A stretch of 64,000 nt of DNA from Myxococcus xanthus. Its GTDB lineage: Bacteria > Myxococcota > Myxococcia > Myxococcales > Myxococcaceae. A program made the translations under genes and the position numbers. The stretch lies in assembly GCF_006402735.1 (NCBI RefSeq), contig NZ_CP017174.1, positions 2,855,001-2,919,000 of the forward strand, read 5' to 3'. Shown piece after piece: positions 38,493 to 48,034 of this stretch. The notes below the pieces were generated by a model. That model did no database searches. It had not been told where the DNA came from and was given only the letters and a program-made list of their open reading frames with translations. Each line of letters starts with the position of its first letter. Position 1 is the stretch's first letter.

Positions 38493-39839
38493 CTACTCGC
38501 CTGAAACGGTGAGCTGCCGGAAGCGGACAGTGGGCGCGCCCACCGCGCCGCTGCGGAACTGGAGGTCGCTGCCGACGCCGTCCAGGTCCTTGAGCATCTG
38601 CAGCAGGTTGCCCGCCACCGTCACCTCCTGCACGGGGTGCGTCAGCTCGCCCTTCTCAATCCACAGGCCGTTGGCGCCCGCGGACAGCTCGCCCGTCACC
38701 GGGTCGGTGCCGTGGCCGAGCAGGGCGGTGACATAGAAGCCGCTGTCCACCTCGCGCAGCAGCTCCTCCGGCGACTTCGTGCCCGCCTCCAGGTACAGGT
38801 TGCTGGTTCCGATGGAGGGCAGCCCGTTGTAGCTGCGTGACGCGTTGCCGGTGGTGCGCGCCTTCGCCTTGCGAGCGGTGAACGCGTCGTAGAGGAAGGA
38901 CTTGAGCACGCCCTGCTCGATGATGGGGGTGCGCCGCGTGGGCACGCCCTCGCCGTCGAAGGGCGCGGTGGCCAGTCCGCGCGGCATGAGGCCGTCATCC
39001 ACCAGCGTGACGTGCGCGCCCGCCAGGCGCTTGCCCAGCAGCGGGGCCAGGAGGCTGGCCTTCTGGTACACGACGTTGCCGTCCGCCGCGCGCGCCACGT
39101 CCGACACGAAGGACGCGGCCACCTGCGGGTCGAACAGCACGGGCACCTGCTGCGTCTTCACCCGCTTCGCGCCCAGCATCCGCACCGCGCGGCGCGTGGC
39201 CTCCCGGCCGATGGATTCCGGCCCGTCCAGGTCATCCAGGAAGCGGCGGTAGTCCATCCAGTAACCCGTCTGGAGCCCGTTGCCGTCGGAGGCCACCGGC
39301 GCGGCGTACAGGTACACGTAGGTGCCGGAGTACGCGCCCGTCGCGCCCTCGGTGGAGGCCATGTACACCTCGGACACGTAGTCCCCGGCGCCCACGCCGT
39401 TGAAGGCGATGATGCGTGAGTCCTCCGCCCGGGCCGCCTTCTCCACCTCCAGTGCCGTCTTGATCTTCCAGTCTCCGGGGAGCTCGGCCACCTTCGTGTC
39501 GAACAGCAGGCCGGTGTCCCCGAAGCGGCCCAGGTCCTTGCCGGAGGGCAGGCCGTTGAGCTTGCTGGGGGCGGAGAACTCGGCCAGCTTCAGTGCCTGG
39601 TCCACGATGTGGTCCACGGCGGAGGGCTCGAAGTCGGACGTATAGGCGAAGCCCAGGCGGTCCTTAAGTACCACGCGCACGCCCACGCCCTTGCTGGTGG
39701 ACTGGGTGAGGTCTTCAATCTGCCCCTGGTGCACGCGCACGCTGCTCTGGCGGCCCACCTCCAGGAAGGCCTCCGCCTGGCGGGCACCCTTGCGCCTGGC
39801 GCGCTGGACGATTCTCTTCGCGAGCTGTTGGTAGTCCAT
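38493..39839 (-). CDS. tldE: TldE/PmbA-family protein
   Basis: 448 residues of the TldD/PmbA family without the HExxH zinc motif, as in TldE (PmbA). The N-terminal domain carries ARQAEAFLEVGRQSSVRVHQG and the C-terminal domain DDGLMPRGLATAPFDGEGVPT and the G(N)ASRSYNGLPSIGTSNLYLE signature. It forms a heterodimeric protease with TldD, which degrades unfolded or modified peptides and can mature ribosomally made peptides. It starts 15 bp after the tldD stop. Confidence 0.88.
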   Translation of the reverse strand: MDYQQLAKRIVQRARRKGARQAEAFLEVGRQSSVRVHQGQIEDLTQSTSKGVGVRVVLKDRLGFAYTSDFEPSAVDHIVDQALKLAEFSAPSKLNGLPSGKDLGRFGDTGLLFDTKVAELPGDWKIKTALEVEKAARAEDSRIIAFNGVGAGDYVSEVYMASTEGATGAYSGTYVYLYAAPVASDGNGLQTGYWMDYRRFLDDLDGPESIGREATRRAVRMLGAKRVKTQQVPVLFDPQVAASFVSDVARAADGNVVYQKASLLAPLLGKRLAGAHVTLVDDGLMPRGLATAPFDGEGVPTRRTPIIEQGVLKSFLYDAFTARKAKARTTGNASRSYNGLPSIGTSNLYLEAGTKSPEELLREVDSGFYVTALLGHGTDPVTGELSAGANGLWIEKGELTHPVQEVTVAGNLLQMLKDLDGVGSDLQFRSGAVGAPTVRFRQLTVSGE

Positions 39840-39854
39840 GGTTGGTGCTCTCTC

Positions 39855-41336
39855 TCAGGCGACCTTGGTTCCGCCGACGGTGATGTTGTCGATTCGCACG
39901 GTGGGCAGACCCACGCCCACGGGCATGGACTGGCCATTCTTCCCGCATACGCCCATGCCCGGGTCCGGCATGGGGTCGCAGCCCACGCGTGACACGTTCT
40001 TCAGTGCCTCTGGCCCCACGCCGATGAGCGTCGCGTTCTTCACGGGACGGCCCAGCTTGCCGTCTTCGATTTGATAGGCCTCGATGACCTCGAAGACGAA
40101 GTTGCCGTTGGTGATGTCCACCTGCCCACCGCCGAAGGTGGCGCAGTAGAGGCCGCGCTTCACCTCCTTGAGGATGTCCTCGGGGACGTGGTCACCCGGG
40201 GCCAGGAAGGTGTTCGTCATGCGGGGCATGGGCAGGTGCTTGAAGGACTCGCGCCGCCCGCTGCCAGTGCTGCGCTGGCCCATGAGCTGCGCGTTCAGGC
40301 TGTCATAGAGGTAGCCCTTGAGTACGCCGTTCTCGATGAGGACCTTGCGCTCGCCAGGGTTGCCCTCATCGTCGATGTTGATGGAGCCGCGCCCGCTGGA
40401 CACGGTGCCGTCGTCGATGATGGTGACCAGGTCGGACGCCACCTTCTCCCCCAGCTTCCCGGCGAACAGCGACGTGCCCTTGCGGATGAAGTCCGCCTCC
40501 AGGCCGTGGCCCACCGCCTCGTGCAGGAGGATGCCGCTCCAGCCCGGCGCCAGCACCACCGTCTGCGGGCCGGCCACGCAGTCCACCGCGCCCAGCGTGG
40601 CCACCGCCTGACGCGCCGCCTCCCGGGCCACGTCCTCCGGGGAGAAGGTGTCCCAGTGGCTGAAGGGCACGCGTCCGCCGCCGCCGTACATGCCGGTGCG
40701 CCGCTCGCCGCCCTTGCCCTGGGCCACCACCAGCACCGAAATCCGGCACAGGTCCTGGGTGTCCTCGGTGTAGCGCCCGTGGGTGTTGGCCACGGCGATG
40801 CGCCGGGTCTGGTCCACGTAGCCGCCGTTGACCTGCTTCACCCGCGCGTCGAAGGCGCGGGCGGCCTTGTCGGCGCGCATGAGCAGGCCCGTCTTCAGCG
40901 ACACCTCCACGTCCATCAGCGGGGGGCTGACGTGGTAGTGGCTGGGGACCGCGGCGCGGCGCACGGGGAAGCTGCGCTCGGCGCCGCCGCCCTGGGCAAT
41001 CATGGCCGCCGTGGAGGCCGCGCGCAGCAGCGCGGATTCATCCCAGTCGTCAGAGAAGGCGTAGCCCACCTTGCCGCCGGAGATGACGCGCACGCCCACG
41101 CCCTGGACCAGGCCCGTCTGCGCGCTCTTGATGCGGGATTCTTCCAACTGCACCGCGGTGGTGAGCGTGCGCTCGACGTACACCTCCGCGAAGTCGCCCC
41201 CACGCTCCATAGCCACGGCGAGCAGGCGCTCGACCAGCGGTTGGGGCAGCAGGGCGACGGGCGTGGGCCGCCGGGCCACCGGCGGGGCCAGCTTCAAGGA
41301 GGGGGCGCGCTTCGAGGGCGCAGACGCTCGGGGCAT
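39855..41336 (-). CDS. tldD: TldD-family metalloprotease
   Basis: 493 residues from ATG 41336. The zinc motif HEAVGHGLEADF (HExxxH) is intact, with FIRKGTSLFAGKLGEKVAS after it and a conserved C-terminal MTNTFLAPGDHVPEDILKEV and CGKNGQSMPVG (a ligand cysteine). The N-terminus has an extra basic, Pro-rich tail of about 25 residues. It is the active subunit of the TldD/TldE complex and heads the tldD-tldE pair. No precursor-peptide gene was noticed nearby. Confidence 0.9.
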   Translation of the reverse strand: MPRASAPSKRAPSLKLAPPVARRPTPVALLPQPLVERLLAVAMERGGDFAEVYVERTLTTAVQLEESRIKSAQTGLVQGVGVRVISGGKVGYAFSDDWDESALLRAASTAAMIAQGGGAERSFPVRRAAVPSHYHVSPPLMDVEVSLKTGLLMRADKAARAFDARVKQVNGGYVDQTRRIAVANTHGRYTEDTQDLCRISVLVVAQGKGGERRTGMYGGGGRVPFSHWDTFSPEDVAREAARQAVATLGAVDCVAGPQTVVLAPGWSGILLHEAVGHGLEADFIRKGTSLFAGKLGEKVASDLVTIIDDGTVSSGRGSINIDDEGNPGERKVLIENGVLKGYLYDSLNAQLMGQRSTGSGRRESFKHLPMPRMTNTFLAPGDHVPEDILKEVKRGLYCATFGGGQVDITNGNFVFEVIEAYQIEDGKLGRPVKNATLIGVGPEALKNVSRVGCDPMPDPGMGVCGKNGQSMPVGVGLPTVRIDNITVGGTKVA

Positions 41337-41513
41337 ATTTCGGGACTCCCGCAGTGAAGACGATGGGGTATGTGACAGCCTACATAGGAGGGGGCGCCGC
41401 CGGGAGCAACGCTCAAGGGCCCCCGTTCTTTCCCTGATCCGCGGCCTGTCCGCATTCCCACCATGGAGACGGCGCTCTAAGATGCCCGGCGCTTCGAGAC
41501 TGGAACCCACCCC

Positions 41514-43628
41514 ATGCCTCCTCGTCCTCCTCCCTCTTCCCGTGCTGGCGCCGGCCGTTCCGGTGGTTCCGCGGGTGAGGACCCAGACTCCATGAAGTCC
41601 CCCGCCCGGCGCCGTCCCGCGTCCGAGGACGAGGACTTCGCCGCTCCCGCATCCGGCGAGGACGGCTATCCAGACGACGGGCCGCCCAACCCGGACCTTT
41701 ACGGCGAGGAGGAACCGGGCCGCTCCCGCACGGGTGAGACGCGCGTGGCCTCCGTCGAGTCCGTGGAGGCAGAGCGCCGCTCCCGCGACGAGGACGAAGA
41801 CGACAACGCGGACGCCACGCGCGCGGGTCCGCCGGTACAGATGGTGGTGCTGGAGGGTCCGGACAAGGGCCGCAAGAAGCGCTTCCAGAGCGTGCGGATG
41901 GTGGTGGGCCGCAACAAGGACTGCGACTTCGTGCTGGAGGACCAGTCCGTGTCCCGCCGGCATCTGGAGCTGGTGTACGGGCAGGCCGGCGTGGTGATGC
42001 GGGACCTGGGCAGCGTCAGTGGCACCCAGGTCAACGACCAGCGCGTGGACGAGTGCCTGCTGAAGCACGGCGACGAAATCTCCGTGGGCAAGACGCGCCT
42101 GCGCTTCGTGGACGAGGCGGAGCAGATCAAGGAGCTGCGCGCCCAGGCGGAGGCCCGCGAGGCGGAGGAGAAGCGCGGGCGCGAGGTGGCCGCCCGCGAG
42201 GCGGAGGAGAAGCGGAAGAGCCAGGCCGCCGCGCGTGGCAGCGAGGTGGATCCGAACGACCCGCGCTTCAACGAGGCCACCAACGCCAACTACAAGCTGC
42301 CCGACTCGCTCAAGGAGAGCTCCGGCGGCAAGGGCGCGGTGGCCGTACCCCGGCCCCGTCCGCCCATCCGCAGCACGCCGACGCGTTCGAACAGCGGGGG
42401 ACTGACGGGCAAGCAGAAGGCGCTCATCGGCGGCGGTGGCGCGCTGGTGGTGGTGCTGGTCATCGGGCTGATGCTGATTCCGTCCGGGCCGCCGCCCCCG
42501 CCTCCGCCGGACCCGAAGGTGGAGAAGGCGAAGGTGCTGATGCAGCAGGCGCGCGAGTCCGTGCGTGCGGATGACTTCGCCAACGCCGTCCGCCTCGTCG
42601 GGGAGGCGGAGAAGCTGGTTCCGGGCATCGACGCGGACAACCTGGCCCGGGGCGCGCGCACGCAGTTGGAGGTGATGACCTCGCTGGAAGCGGTGCGGGG
42701 CCTCATCGAGGAGAAGCAGTTCGACGAGGCGCGCGCGAAGCTGGAGGCGACGCCGCAGGGCACGGCGAAGACGGATGACCTTCGCCGCAAGCTGGCGACG
42801 GAGCTGGAGGAGAAGGACATCGCCTGGCGGCTCCAGCAGGTGGAGGAGTCCTTCGCCTCGCGCGACCCGGAGACGATTCGCCCGCTCATCGCGCAGCTGC
42901 CGCCGCTGAACCGGCCGGCCTACGAGGTGAAGCTGACGGACCTGGAGTCCGAGCTGGCGAAGGAGGCCCAGGATGCGTCGCGCCGCACCCGCAACGCCAA
43001 CGCCCGCGCGGCGGAGGTGGCCAAGGAGAAGCGCAAGGAGTTCATCGCCGAGGCCTTCACCGACGTGGAGCGCCGCTTCAACGGGGGGGACTACCAGCGC
43101 GCCATCCTGGAGTGCGACCGGGTGACGGACAAGTACCGGGCGGACAAGGACGTGAAGGACCGGGCCCTGGCCCTCAAGCGTCTGATTCCCCAGTTCCGGC
43201 GCGCGCTGGAGGACGGGCAGAAGAAGCTGGACGCCAACTCGCTGGAGGCGGCGGCGAAGCCCCTGCGGCGCGCGGCGGAGCTATACCGCCAGATTGGCTT
43301 CCGGGGCTCGCTGGGGAACACCATCGACGAACAGCTCGCGTCTTCATCGCTGGCGGCGGGGCAGAGCGCGCTGAAGAAGGGGGACCTGGGCGCGGCCGGC
43401 TCGCACTTCCGTGAGGCGCTGCGGCTCAACCCGGGTGACGGGCGGGCGCGTGAAGGACTGGAGAACCTGCAGAAGAAGGCGGAGGAGCTCTTCCTCCGGG
43501 CCTACATCCAGCGGGACAGGGATCCGCAGGCGGCGGCGGAGATGTTCAAGGTCGTCATCGAGACGGCCTCGGAAGGCTCCGACGTCAAGCGCAAGGCGGA
43601 GATGTATCTGAGCGAGCTCCAGCCGTGA
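41514..43628 (+). CDS. FHA-domain protein with one membrane helix and TPR-like C-terminus
   Basis: 704 residues (ATG 41592 is an alternative start). Residues 1-105 are disordered, acidic and Pro-rich. An FHA domain (about 110-195) has MVVGRNKDCDFVLEDQ, VSRRHLEL and SVSGTQVND. A charged coiled coil (AEAREAEEKRGREVAAREAE) and a linker follow, then one membrane helix (ALIGGGGALVVVLVIGLML) near 310-330. The outer part has TPR-like helical repeats. The layout suggests a phosphothreonine signal read inside and an interaction surface outside. It is first of a three-gene plus-strand cluster. Confidence 0.8.
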   Translation: MPPRPPPSSRAGAGRSGGSAGEDPDSMKSPARRRPASEDEDFAAPASGEDGYPDDGPPNPDLYGEEEPGRSRTGETRVASVESVEAERRSRDEDEDDNADATRAGPPVQMVVLEGPDKGRKKRFQSVRMVVGRNKDCDFVLEDQSVSRRHLELVYGQAGVVMRDLGSVSGTQVNDQRVDECLLKHGDEISVGKTRLRFVDEAEQIKELRAQAEAREAEEKRGREVAAREAEEKRKSQAAARGSEVDPNDPRFNEATNANYKLPDSLKESSGGKGAVAVPRPRPPIRSTPTRSNSGGLTGKQKALIGGGGALVVVLVIGLMLIPSGPPPPPPPDPKVEKAKVLMQQARESVRADDFANAVRLVGEAEKLVPGIDADNLARGARTQLEVMTSLEAVRGLIEEKQFDEARAKLEATPQGTAKTDDLRRKLATELEEKDIAWRLQQVEESFASRDPETIRPLIAQLPPLNRPAYEVKLTDLESELAKEAQDASRRTRNANARAAEVAKEKRKEFIAEAFTDVERRFNGGDYQRAILECDRVTDKYRADKDVKDRALALKRLIPQFRRALEDGQKKLDANSLEAAAKPLRRAAELYRQIGFRGSLGNTIDEQLASSSLAAGQSALKKGDLGAAGSHFREALRLNPGDGRAREGLENLQKKAEELFLRAYIQRDRDPQAAAEMFKVVIETASEGSDVKRKAEMYLSELQP

Positions 43629-43668
43629 GTGGCGGCGGGCCGACCATGATTTGCCGGGGAGAAAAGGG

Positions 43669-45000
43669 ATGAACGAGTCGTCGCTGCGTGAGCTCGGGAT
43701 GGACCTCATCGAGGAGCGCCAGTTCGAGCGAGCCCTGGCCGTGTTCGCCGAGGCGGTCCGCCGCGCCCCCGCGGACCACCGCTCGCGGATGCTGGCCGCG
43801 CGCTGCCTGGCGGAGCTGGGCGAGCGTGAGCGTGCCGTCACCGCCTACCACGCCTGCGCGGAGGGCCTGCTGCGCCGGGACTACCTGTTGTCCGCCATGG
43901 CCGCGTGCAAGCTGGCGCTGGACCTGGCGCCCAACGAGCGGCGCCTGAAGGAGACACTGTTTCGCGTGCACTCGCGCGCGGTTCGCAACGCGCCGGGCCG
44001 CGCCGTGGTCCCTCCGCCGCTGCCGCCCGAAACCCTCTACGACGGCAAGGTAGAGACGGACCTGATGGGACTGCAGGGCGAGGAGCTGTCCAGCCGCGCC
44101 ATCGAAGTGCTGGCCGCGACGGACCCGGGCGGCGCCGCGGACCCCAACAGCCGTCCGCCACTGCCGCTGTTCGCGGAGCTGGACCGGGATGCCTTCGTGG
44201 ACCTGGTGCGGCTGATGGCGTGGCGCCGCGTGAAGCCGGAGGAGGCGGTGAGCCGCGAGGGCGAGCCCGCCGACTCCCTCTACGTCCTGGTCGCCGGCAA
44301 GGCGGAGGTGACGCGGCAGATGGAGGGCGAGGCGCGCACGCTGGGCTTCCTCGGCGGCGGCTCCATCTTCGGTGAAATCGCGCTGTTGACGGGCGCTCCG
44401 CCCACGGCGACGGTGTCCGCGGTGTCGGATACGGAAGTCTTCGAGATTCGCCGCGAGCACCTCAACGCGGTGGCCAAGAGCCACCCCGCGGTGCCGCAGG
44501 TGCTGGCGGACTTCGCGCAGCAGCGCATGGCGCGCAACCTGATGGCCACCTCGCCCATGTTCCAGACGATGCCGGAGTCGGAGCGGGGCGCGCTGCTGCG
44601 GCGCTTCGCCTTCCGGGCGCTCCAGGCTCGGGAGAAGGTGCTGGTGGAGGGTGAGCACTCGCCGGGGCTGTTCCTGGTGCTGGCCGGTGAGCTGGTGGTG
44701 CAGAAGGAGGACCCGGCGGGCGGTGTGGTGACGCTGGGCATGCTGCGCGAGGGCGAGGTCGCGGGCGAAATCTCGCTGCTGACGGGCCTGCGCGCGACGG
44801 CCACGGTAGCGGCGGCGCGCAAGACGGCGGCGGCCTTCCTGGAGCGCGCGGCTTTCCACGAACTGGTGACGGCCGTTCCGGACATCCGCACGTACCTGGA
44901 GCAGCTGTCGGACCGCCGGCTGAAGCAGATTGGCGAGGCGCTGCGGCCCGCGGAAATCATCGACGCGGACGAACTGGTGCTCGAGCCCGAGGCGGCGTGA
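43669..45000 (+). CDS. TPR-like protein with two cyclic-nucleotide-binding domains
   Basis: 443 residues from ATG 43669 (SD GGGGAGAAAAGGG). Residues 1-95 look like TPR helices. Two cNMP domains follow: the first (about 175-290) has EPADSLYVLVAGKAEV, GGGSIFGEIALLTGAPPTATV; the second (about 300-415) has SPGLFLVLAGELVV and EGEVAGEISLLTGLRATATV. Both keep the GE..LL pocket; the Arg that contacts the phosphate in CRP is replaced by PPT or RAT, so ligand type is uncertain. There is no HTH. It lies 40 bp after the FHA gene. Confidence 0.82.
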   Translation: MNESSLRELGMDLIEERQFERALAVFAEAVRRAPADHRSRMLAARCLAELGERERAVTAYHACAEGLLRRDYLLSAMAACKLALDLAPNERRLKETLFRVHSRAVRNAPGRAVVPPPLPPETLYDGKVETDLMGLQGEELSSRAIEVLAATDPGGAADPNSRPPLPLFAELDRDAFVDLVRLMAWRRVKPEEAVSREGEPADSLYVLVAGKAEVTRQMEGEARTLGFLGGGSIFGEIALLTGAPPTATVSAVSDTEVFEIRREHLNAVAKSHPAVPQVLADFAQQRMARNLMATSPMFQTMPESERGALLRRFAFRALQAREKVLVEGEHSPGLFLVLAGELVVQKEDPAGGVVTLGMLREGEVAGEISLLTGLRATATVAAARKTAAAFLERAAFHELVTAVPDIRTYLEQLSDRRLKQIGEALRPAEIIDADELVLEPEAA

Positions 45001-45008
45001 GAGGGGCC

Positions 45009-45509
45009 ATGGTGAACGTGACGCGCTCTCAAGTGGTGGGTGGTGTGCTGGCGCTGCTGGCGGCCGGCGCGGTGCTGTACTTCTGGCCGCGGCAGCAGCT
45101 CACCGTGGAGGAGGCCATCCGCCGTCAGGTGGTGGTGATGACGCGCGCCGCGGAGGGGAAGGACGTGGGCGGGGTGATGGAGCACGTCTCCGAGCGCTTC
45201 CGCTCCAACGGGCAGGGCGGCTGGTCGAAGAAGGACGTGCGCGGCATCCTCACCGCGCAGGTGCTGCGTGGCCAGTGGGTTCGCGTCTTCGTGACGAACC
45301 TGGAGGTGCGCGAGGTGTCGCCCTCGGAAGGGGAGTTCCAGGCGCGCTTCATCTTCGGCCGCTCCCAGGCGGAGAAGGTGGAGGACCTGGCCGCCGACAG
45401 CGTGCTGAACGCCTACCTCATCGAAGGCGCCTTCGAGAAGGAAGAGGACGGCGAGTGGCGCGTGGTGCGCGCCCGCCCGGAGTCCATCAGCCCGGCGGAC
45501 CTCCTCTAG
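45009..45509 (+). CDS. NTF2-like membrane-anchored protein
   Basis: 166 residues from ATG 45009 with GAGGGG just before; a GTG at 44997 would overlap the previous stop. One N-terminal membrane helix (VVGGVLALLAAGAVLYFW) precedes an alpha+beta domain of SnoaL/NTF2 type (EEAIRRQVVVMTRAAEGKDV, GEFQARFIFGR). It is third of the FHA-cNMP cluster. Function unknown. Confidence 0.6.
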   Translation: MVNVTRSQVVGGVLALLAAGAVLYFWPRQQLTVEEAIRRQVVVMTRAAEGKDVGGVMEHVSERFRSNGQGGWSKKDVRGILTAQVLRGQWVRVFVTNLEVREVSPSEGEFQARFIFGRSQAEKVEDLAADSVLNAYLIEGAFEKEEDGEWRVVRARPESISPADLL

Positions 45510-45634
45510 CGCCGGTTCGTGGCGGGGGCGGTTGGACGCCTCCACCGCGGACGCCGTGCCCTTGTGTCTGCGACGATGCCAATCTTGCTCAAGACCTAAA
45601 TAGCTGGCTTTTCGAGACAGCCGTGGTGTTAGAG

Positions 45635-45668
45635 TGAATCCCTGGTGAAATTTTTCGCTGAGGGTTCA
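45635..45668 (+). promoter_or_regulatory. Leader hairpin covering the SD of the Vps62-like lipoprotein
   Basis: TGAA(T)CCCT (45635-45643) can pair with AGGGTTCA (45661-45668), eight pairs with one bulge and a 17-nt loop. The 3' arm includes most of the GAGGG ribosome-binding site 10 bp upstream of ATG 45675. The leader is markedly AT-rich for this genome. Confidence 0.35.
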
Positions 45669-45674
45669 CGCCTG

Positions 45675-48023
45675 ATGGTCATCAAAAAGCACTTTTCACC
45701 ATGGGGCCTTGTCGCAGCCTCTCTGTCCTTGGCGATGGCATGTGGTCCGGAGGACCTGTCAGCGATTGACGGGCCGGTTCACGAGGTCACTTCGGAAGTC
45801 TCCGTGGAGGCGGGGTACATTCCGATGACTGTCGCCGCGACGTTCTGGGGAACGGGGGGGCTCCGGACCTACCCCACCTCGCATGGCAATGAATGCCAGG
45901 CGGCCTGTTTCAACGACCCGTCCTGTACTGGGGGCACGTTCAACCCGGCCAAGCGCCTCTGCTGGTTGCGCACCGGGAGCGGGGCGATTGGTGGCGGAAT
46001 CCCCACGGACCAGGCGTTCAAGGTGGGGGACGCGGAGCGTGAGGCGTTCTTCCGTAGCCGGATGACCGTGGGCGCGACCTTCTGGGGGACGGGCGAACGC
46101 CGGTTCATCAGCACCACCAGCGCGACGCAGTGCTACACCGCTTGTTCCAACGACTCGAGCTGCACGGGCGGGACGTTCAACGAAGGCAAGCGCTCGTGCT
46201 GGCTCCGCGTGGGTAACGGCTCGATCGGCGGTGGGCTCACCTCGGACTACGGCTTCAAGACGCAACTGGGGGAGCGCAGGGCGGGCTTCAACGGCAACAT
46301 CGTCTATGGCCACTGGCGAGCCTCCGGAGGGAAGAATCCCTCCAGTGCTGGCAACCCGACCTTCCATCTGGACTTCGCGGGGCCCACGGACATCATCACA
46401 GTCAAGCTGTCTTCCTCCGTGGACACCTACCTCTATCTGCTCGATGCGAATGGCAACGTGCTGGCCGAGGATGACCACAGTGGTGGCGGGAAGAACGCGC
46501 AGCTCAGCGTCGCGCTGAATCCTGGGAGCTACCAGCTGGTCGCCGCGACCGCCGCGACGGGGCAGGCTGGTGACTTCACCCTGTCCTCGGACAAGGCGCC
46601 CCTGCGGTTTTCGCAGCAGCTCGAGCTTCGGCCGGTGACCCGGTTCACCTGGATTTATGACGACCGGGGCTCGGGGGCATCGTCGAACATCGCCATCTGG
46701 CGCCCCGACCTCTCCCAACACCCGGGCTTCTTCTCGTTGGGAGACGTGGGCATGACGCGTTATGGCGTGGCGCCGTCGGCGTCGTTCGTGGTCCGTGGTG
46801 AGGGGGACCTCCTGGCGAGGCCCACCGACTATGCGCTGACCTGGAACGACAAGGGCTCGGGTGGCGACTCGGATGGTTCGCTCTGGGAGCCTGTCGCGCC
46901 GGTGGGTTACACCTGCCTTGGCCACGTCGCGGTGCGGGGATACTCCAAGCCTTCGACCGAGCTGATTCGTTGCGTGAAGAGCGCGTATGTGTTGGCCGCC
47001 GACCCGCAGACGCTCTGGACGGACAGTGGCTCAGGGGCGGACCGGGACGCCGGTCTCTGGCAGGCCGTCCCCAAGGACCACCGCGGGTTGCTCGCGTCGA
47101 CGTTCATCTCCCGGCCGAGTCACAGCGACACGGGAGGGAGCAGCCGCTACTGGGTCCTCAACAAGAGCGCCACGGTCAACGAGGAGCTGCGGGGGGGCGC
47201 GGTGGATACGCGGACCGTCGTCTCCTTCGCGCCGCGTATCTGGTTGCATGCGGACGAGTCCTACTTCCCGTCCAGCACGGAGTTCCATCTCGCCAATGTC
47301 CACGAGGTGAACGGGCACCTGGTGACGAATCAGCCGTTGGGCTGTGATTCATGCACGGACCCTGCCTTCCTCGATGGGCAGCGGCCGGACCAGACGTCCG
47401 TGCCCGTCTATGCGCAGATCATCTCGCGGCCCCAGTCGGGCCAGATGGCTGGTGTGACGGACGTCCTCTACTGGTCCTTCTACCCCTACAACAACGGGAA
47501 GCGGGTGTGCATCGGCGTCTATATCGGCGGGATTGGCTGCGTCGGTGGGTACTCCACCTTTGGCAACCACGTGGGGGACTGGGAGCACTTCACCGTCCGC
47601 TTCGTCGATGGTCGCCCGTCGCAAGTCTATTTGAGCCAGCACGCGAATGGGCAGACCTTCACGTTCGGCGACAAGCTGCTCGCCTTCACGGGCTGGCATT
47701 CGGTCACCTACTCCGCGAAGGGCTCACACGGCCTCTACCCGGACGCGGCCCGGCATATCTATGAGACCATCGGCAACGGCGACTTCCTGGCGGATGACAC
47801 CAGCGCGGGGCTCGCGTGGGAGACCTGGAATCATGTGGTGCCCATGGCCTGGCAGGCGCGGGGGAACTACATCGGCGGCCTGGAGTGGATGAACATGTCG
47901 GTCTACTGGGGCAACCCCGAGGCCGGTTGTGGCAATCCGACGGGCTACTGTGTCAACAGTGGGGGCCCTGGCTCGCTGATGACGCGGCGAGTGGCTGACC
48001 CGGCATACATGACCCTCGAATAA
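45675..48023 (+). CDS. Large lipoprotein with Vps62-like domain
   Basis: 782 residues. A lipoprotein signal peptide ends in SLAMAC. Two near-identical Cys-rich modules follow (about 45-110 and 125-195), each with TVxATFWGTG, C..AC..D.SCTGGTFN and CWLR, similar to PAN/apple folds. A PPC-like beta sandwich comes next (about 200-305: GPTDIITVKLSSSVDTYLYL, NPGSYQLVA). The C-terminal 450 residues match Vps62-type proteins of fungi and plants (FAPRIWLHADESYFPSS, NHVGDWEHFTVRF, YLSQHANGQ, SHGLYP). It is probably surface-exposed. Codon use is less GC3-biased than its neighbours, suggesting acquisition. Function unknown. Confidence 0.75.
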   Translation: MVIKKHFSPWGLVAASLSLAMACGPEDLSAIDGPVHEVTSEVSVEAGYIPMTVAATFWGTGGLRTYPTSHGNECQAACFNDPSCTGGTFNPAKRLCWLRTGSGAIGGGIPTDQAFKVGDAEREAFFRSRMTVGATFWGTGERRFISTTSATQCYTACSNDSSCTGGTFNEGKRSCWLRVGNGSIGGGLTSDYGFKTQLGERRAGFNGNIVYGHWRASGGKNPSSAGNPTFHLDFAGPTDIITVKLSSSVDTYLYLLDANGNVLAEDDHSGGGKNAQLSVALNPGSYQLVAATAATGQAGDFTLSSDKAPLRFSQQLELRPVTRFTWIYDDRGSGASSNIAIWRPDLSQHPGFFSLGDVGMTRYGVAPSASFVVRGEGDLLARPTDYALTWNDKGSGGDSDGSLWEPVAPVGYTCLGHVAVRGYSKPSTELIRCVKSAYVLAADPQTLWTDSGSGADRDAGLWQAVPKDHRGLLASTFISRPSHSDTGGSSRYWVLNKSATVNEELRGGAVDTRTVVSFAPRIWLHADESYFPSSTEFHLANVHEVNGHLVTNQPLGCDSCTDPAFLDGQRPDQTSVPVYAQIISRPQSGQMAGVTDVLYWSFYPYNNGKRVCIGVYIGGIGCVGGYSTFGNHVGDWEHFTVRFVDGRPSQVYLSQHANGQTFTFGDKLLAFTGWHSVTYSAKGSHGLYPDAARHIYETIGNGDFLADDTSAGLAWETWNHVVPMAWQARGNYIGGLEWMNMSVYWGNPEAGCGNPTGYCVNSGGPGSLMTRRVADPAYMTLE

Positions 48024-48034
48024 CGGGCTGGGGT

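Noticed and set aside
38493..41336. tldD/tldE as part of a ribosomally made peptide cluster
   Set aside because: No short precursor gene, maturase or transporter lies nearby, so ordinary protein quality control is the simpler reading.
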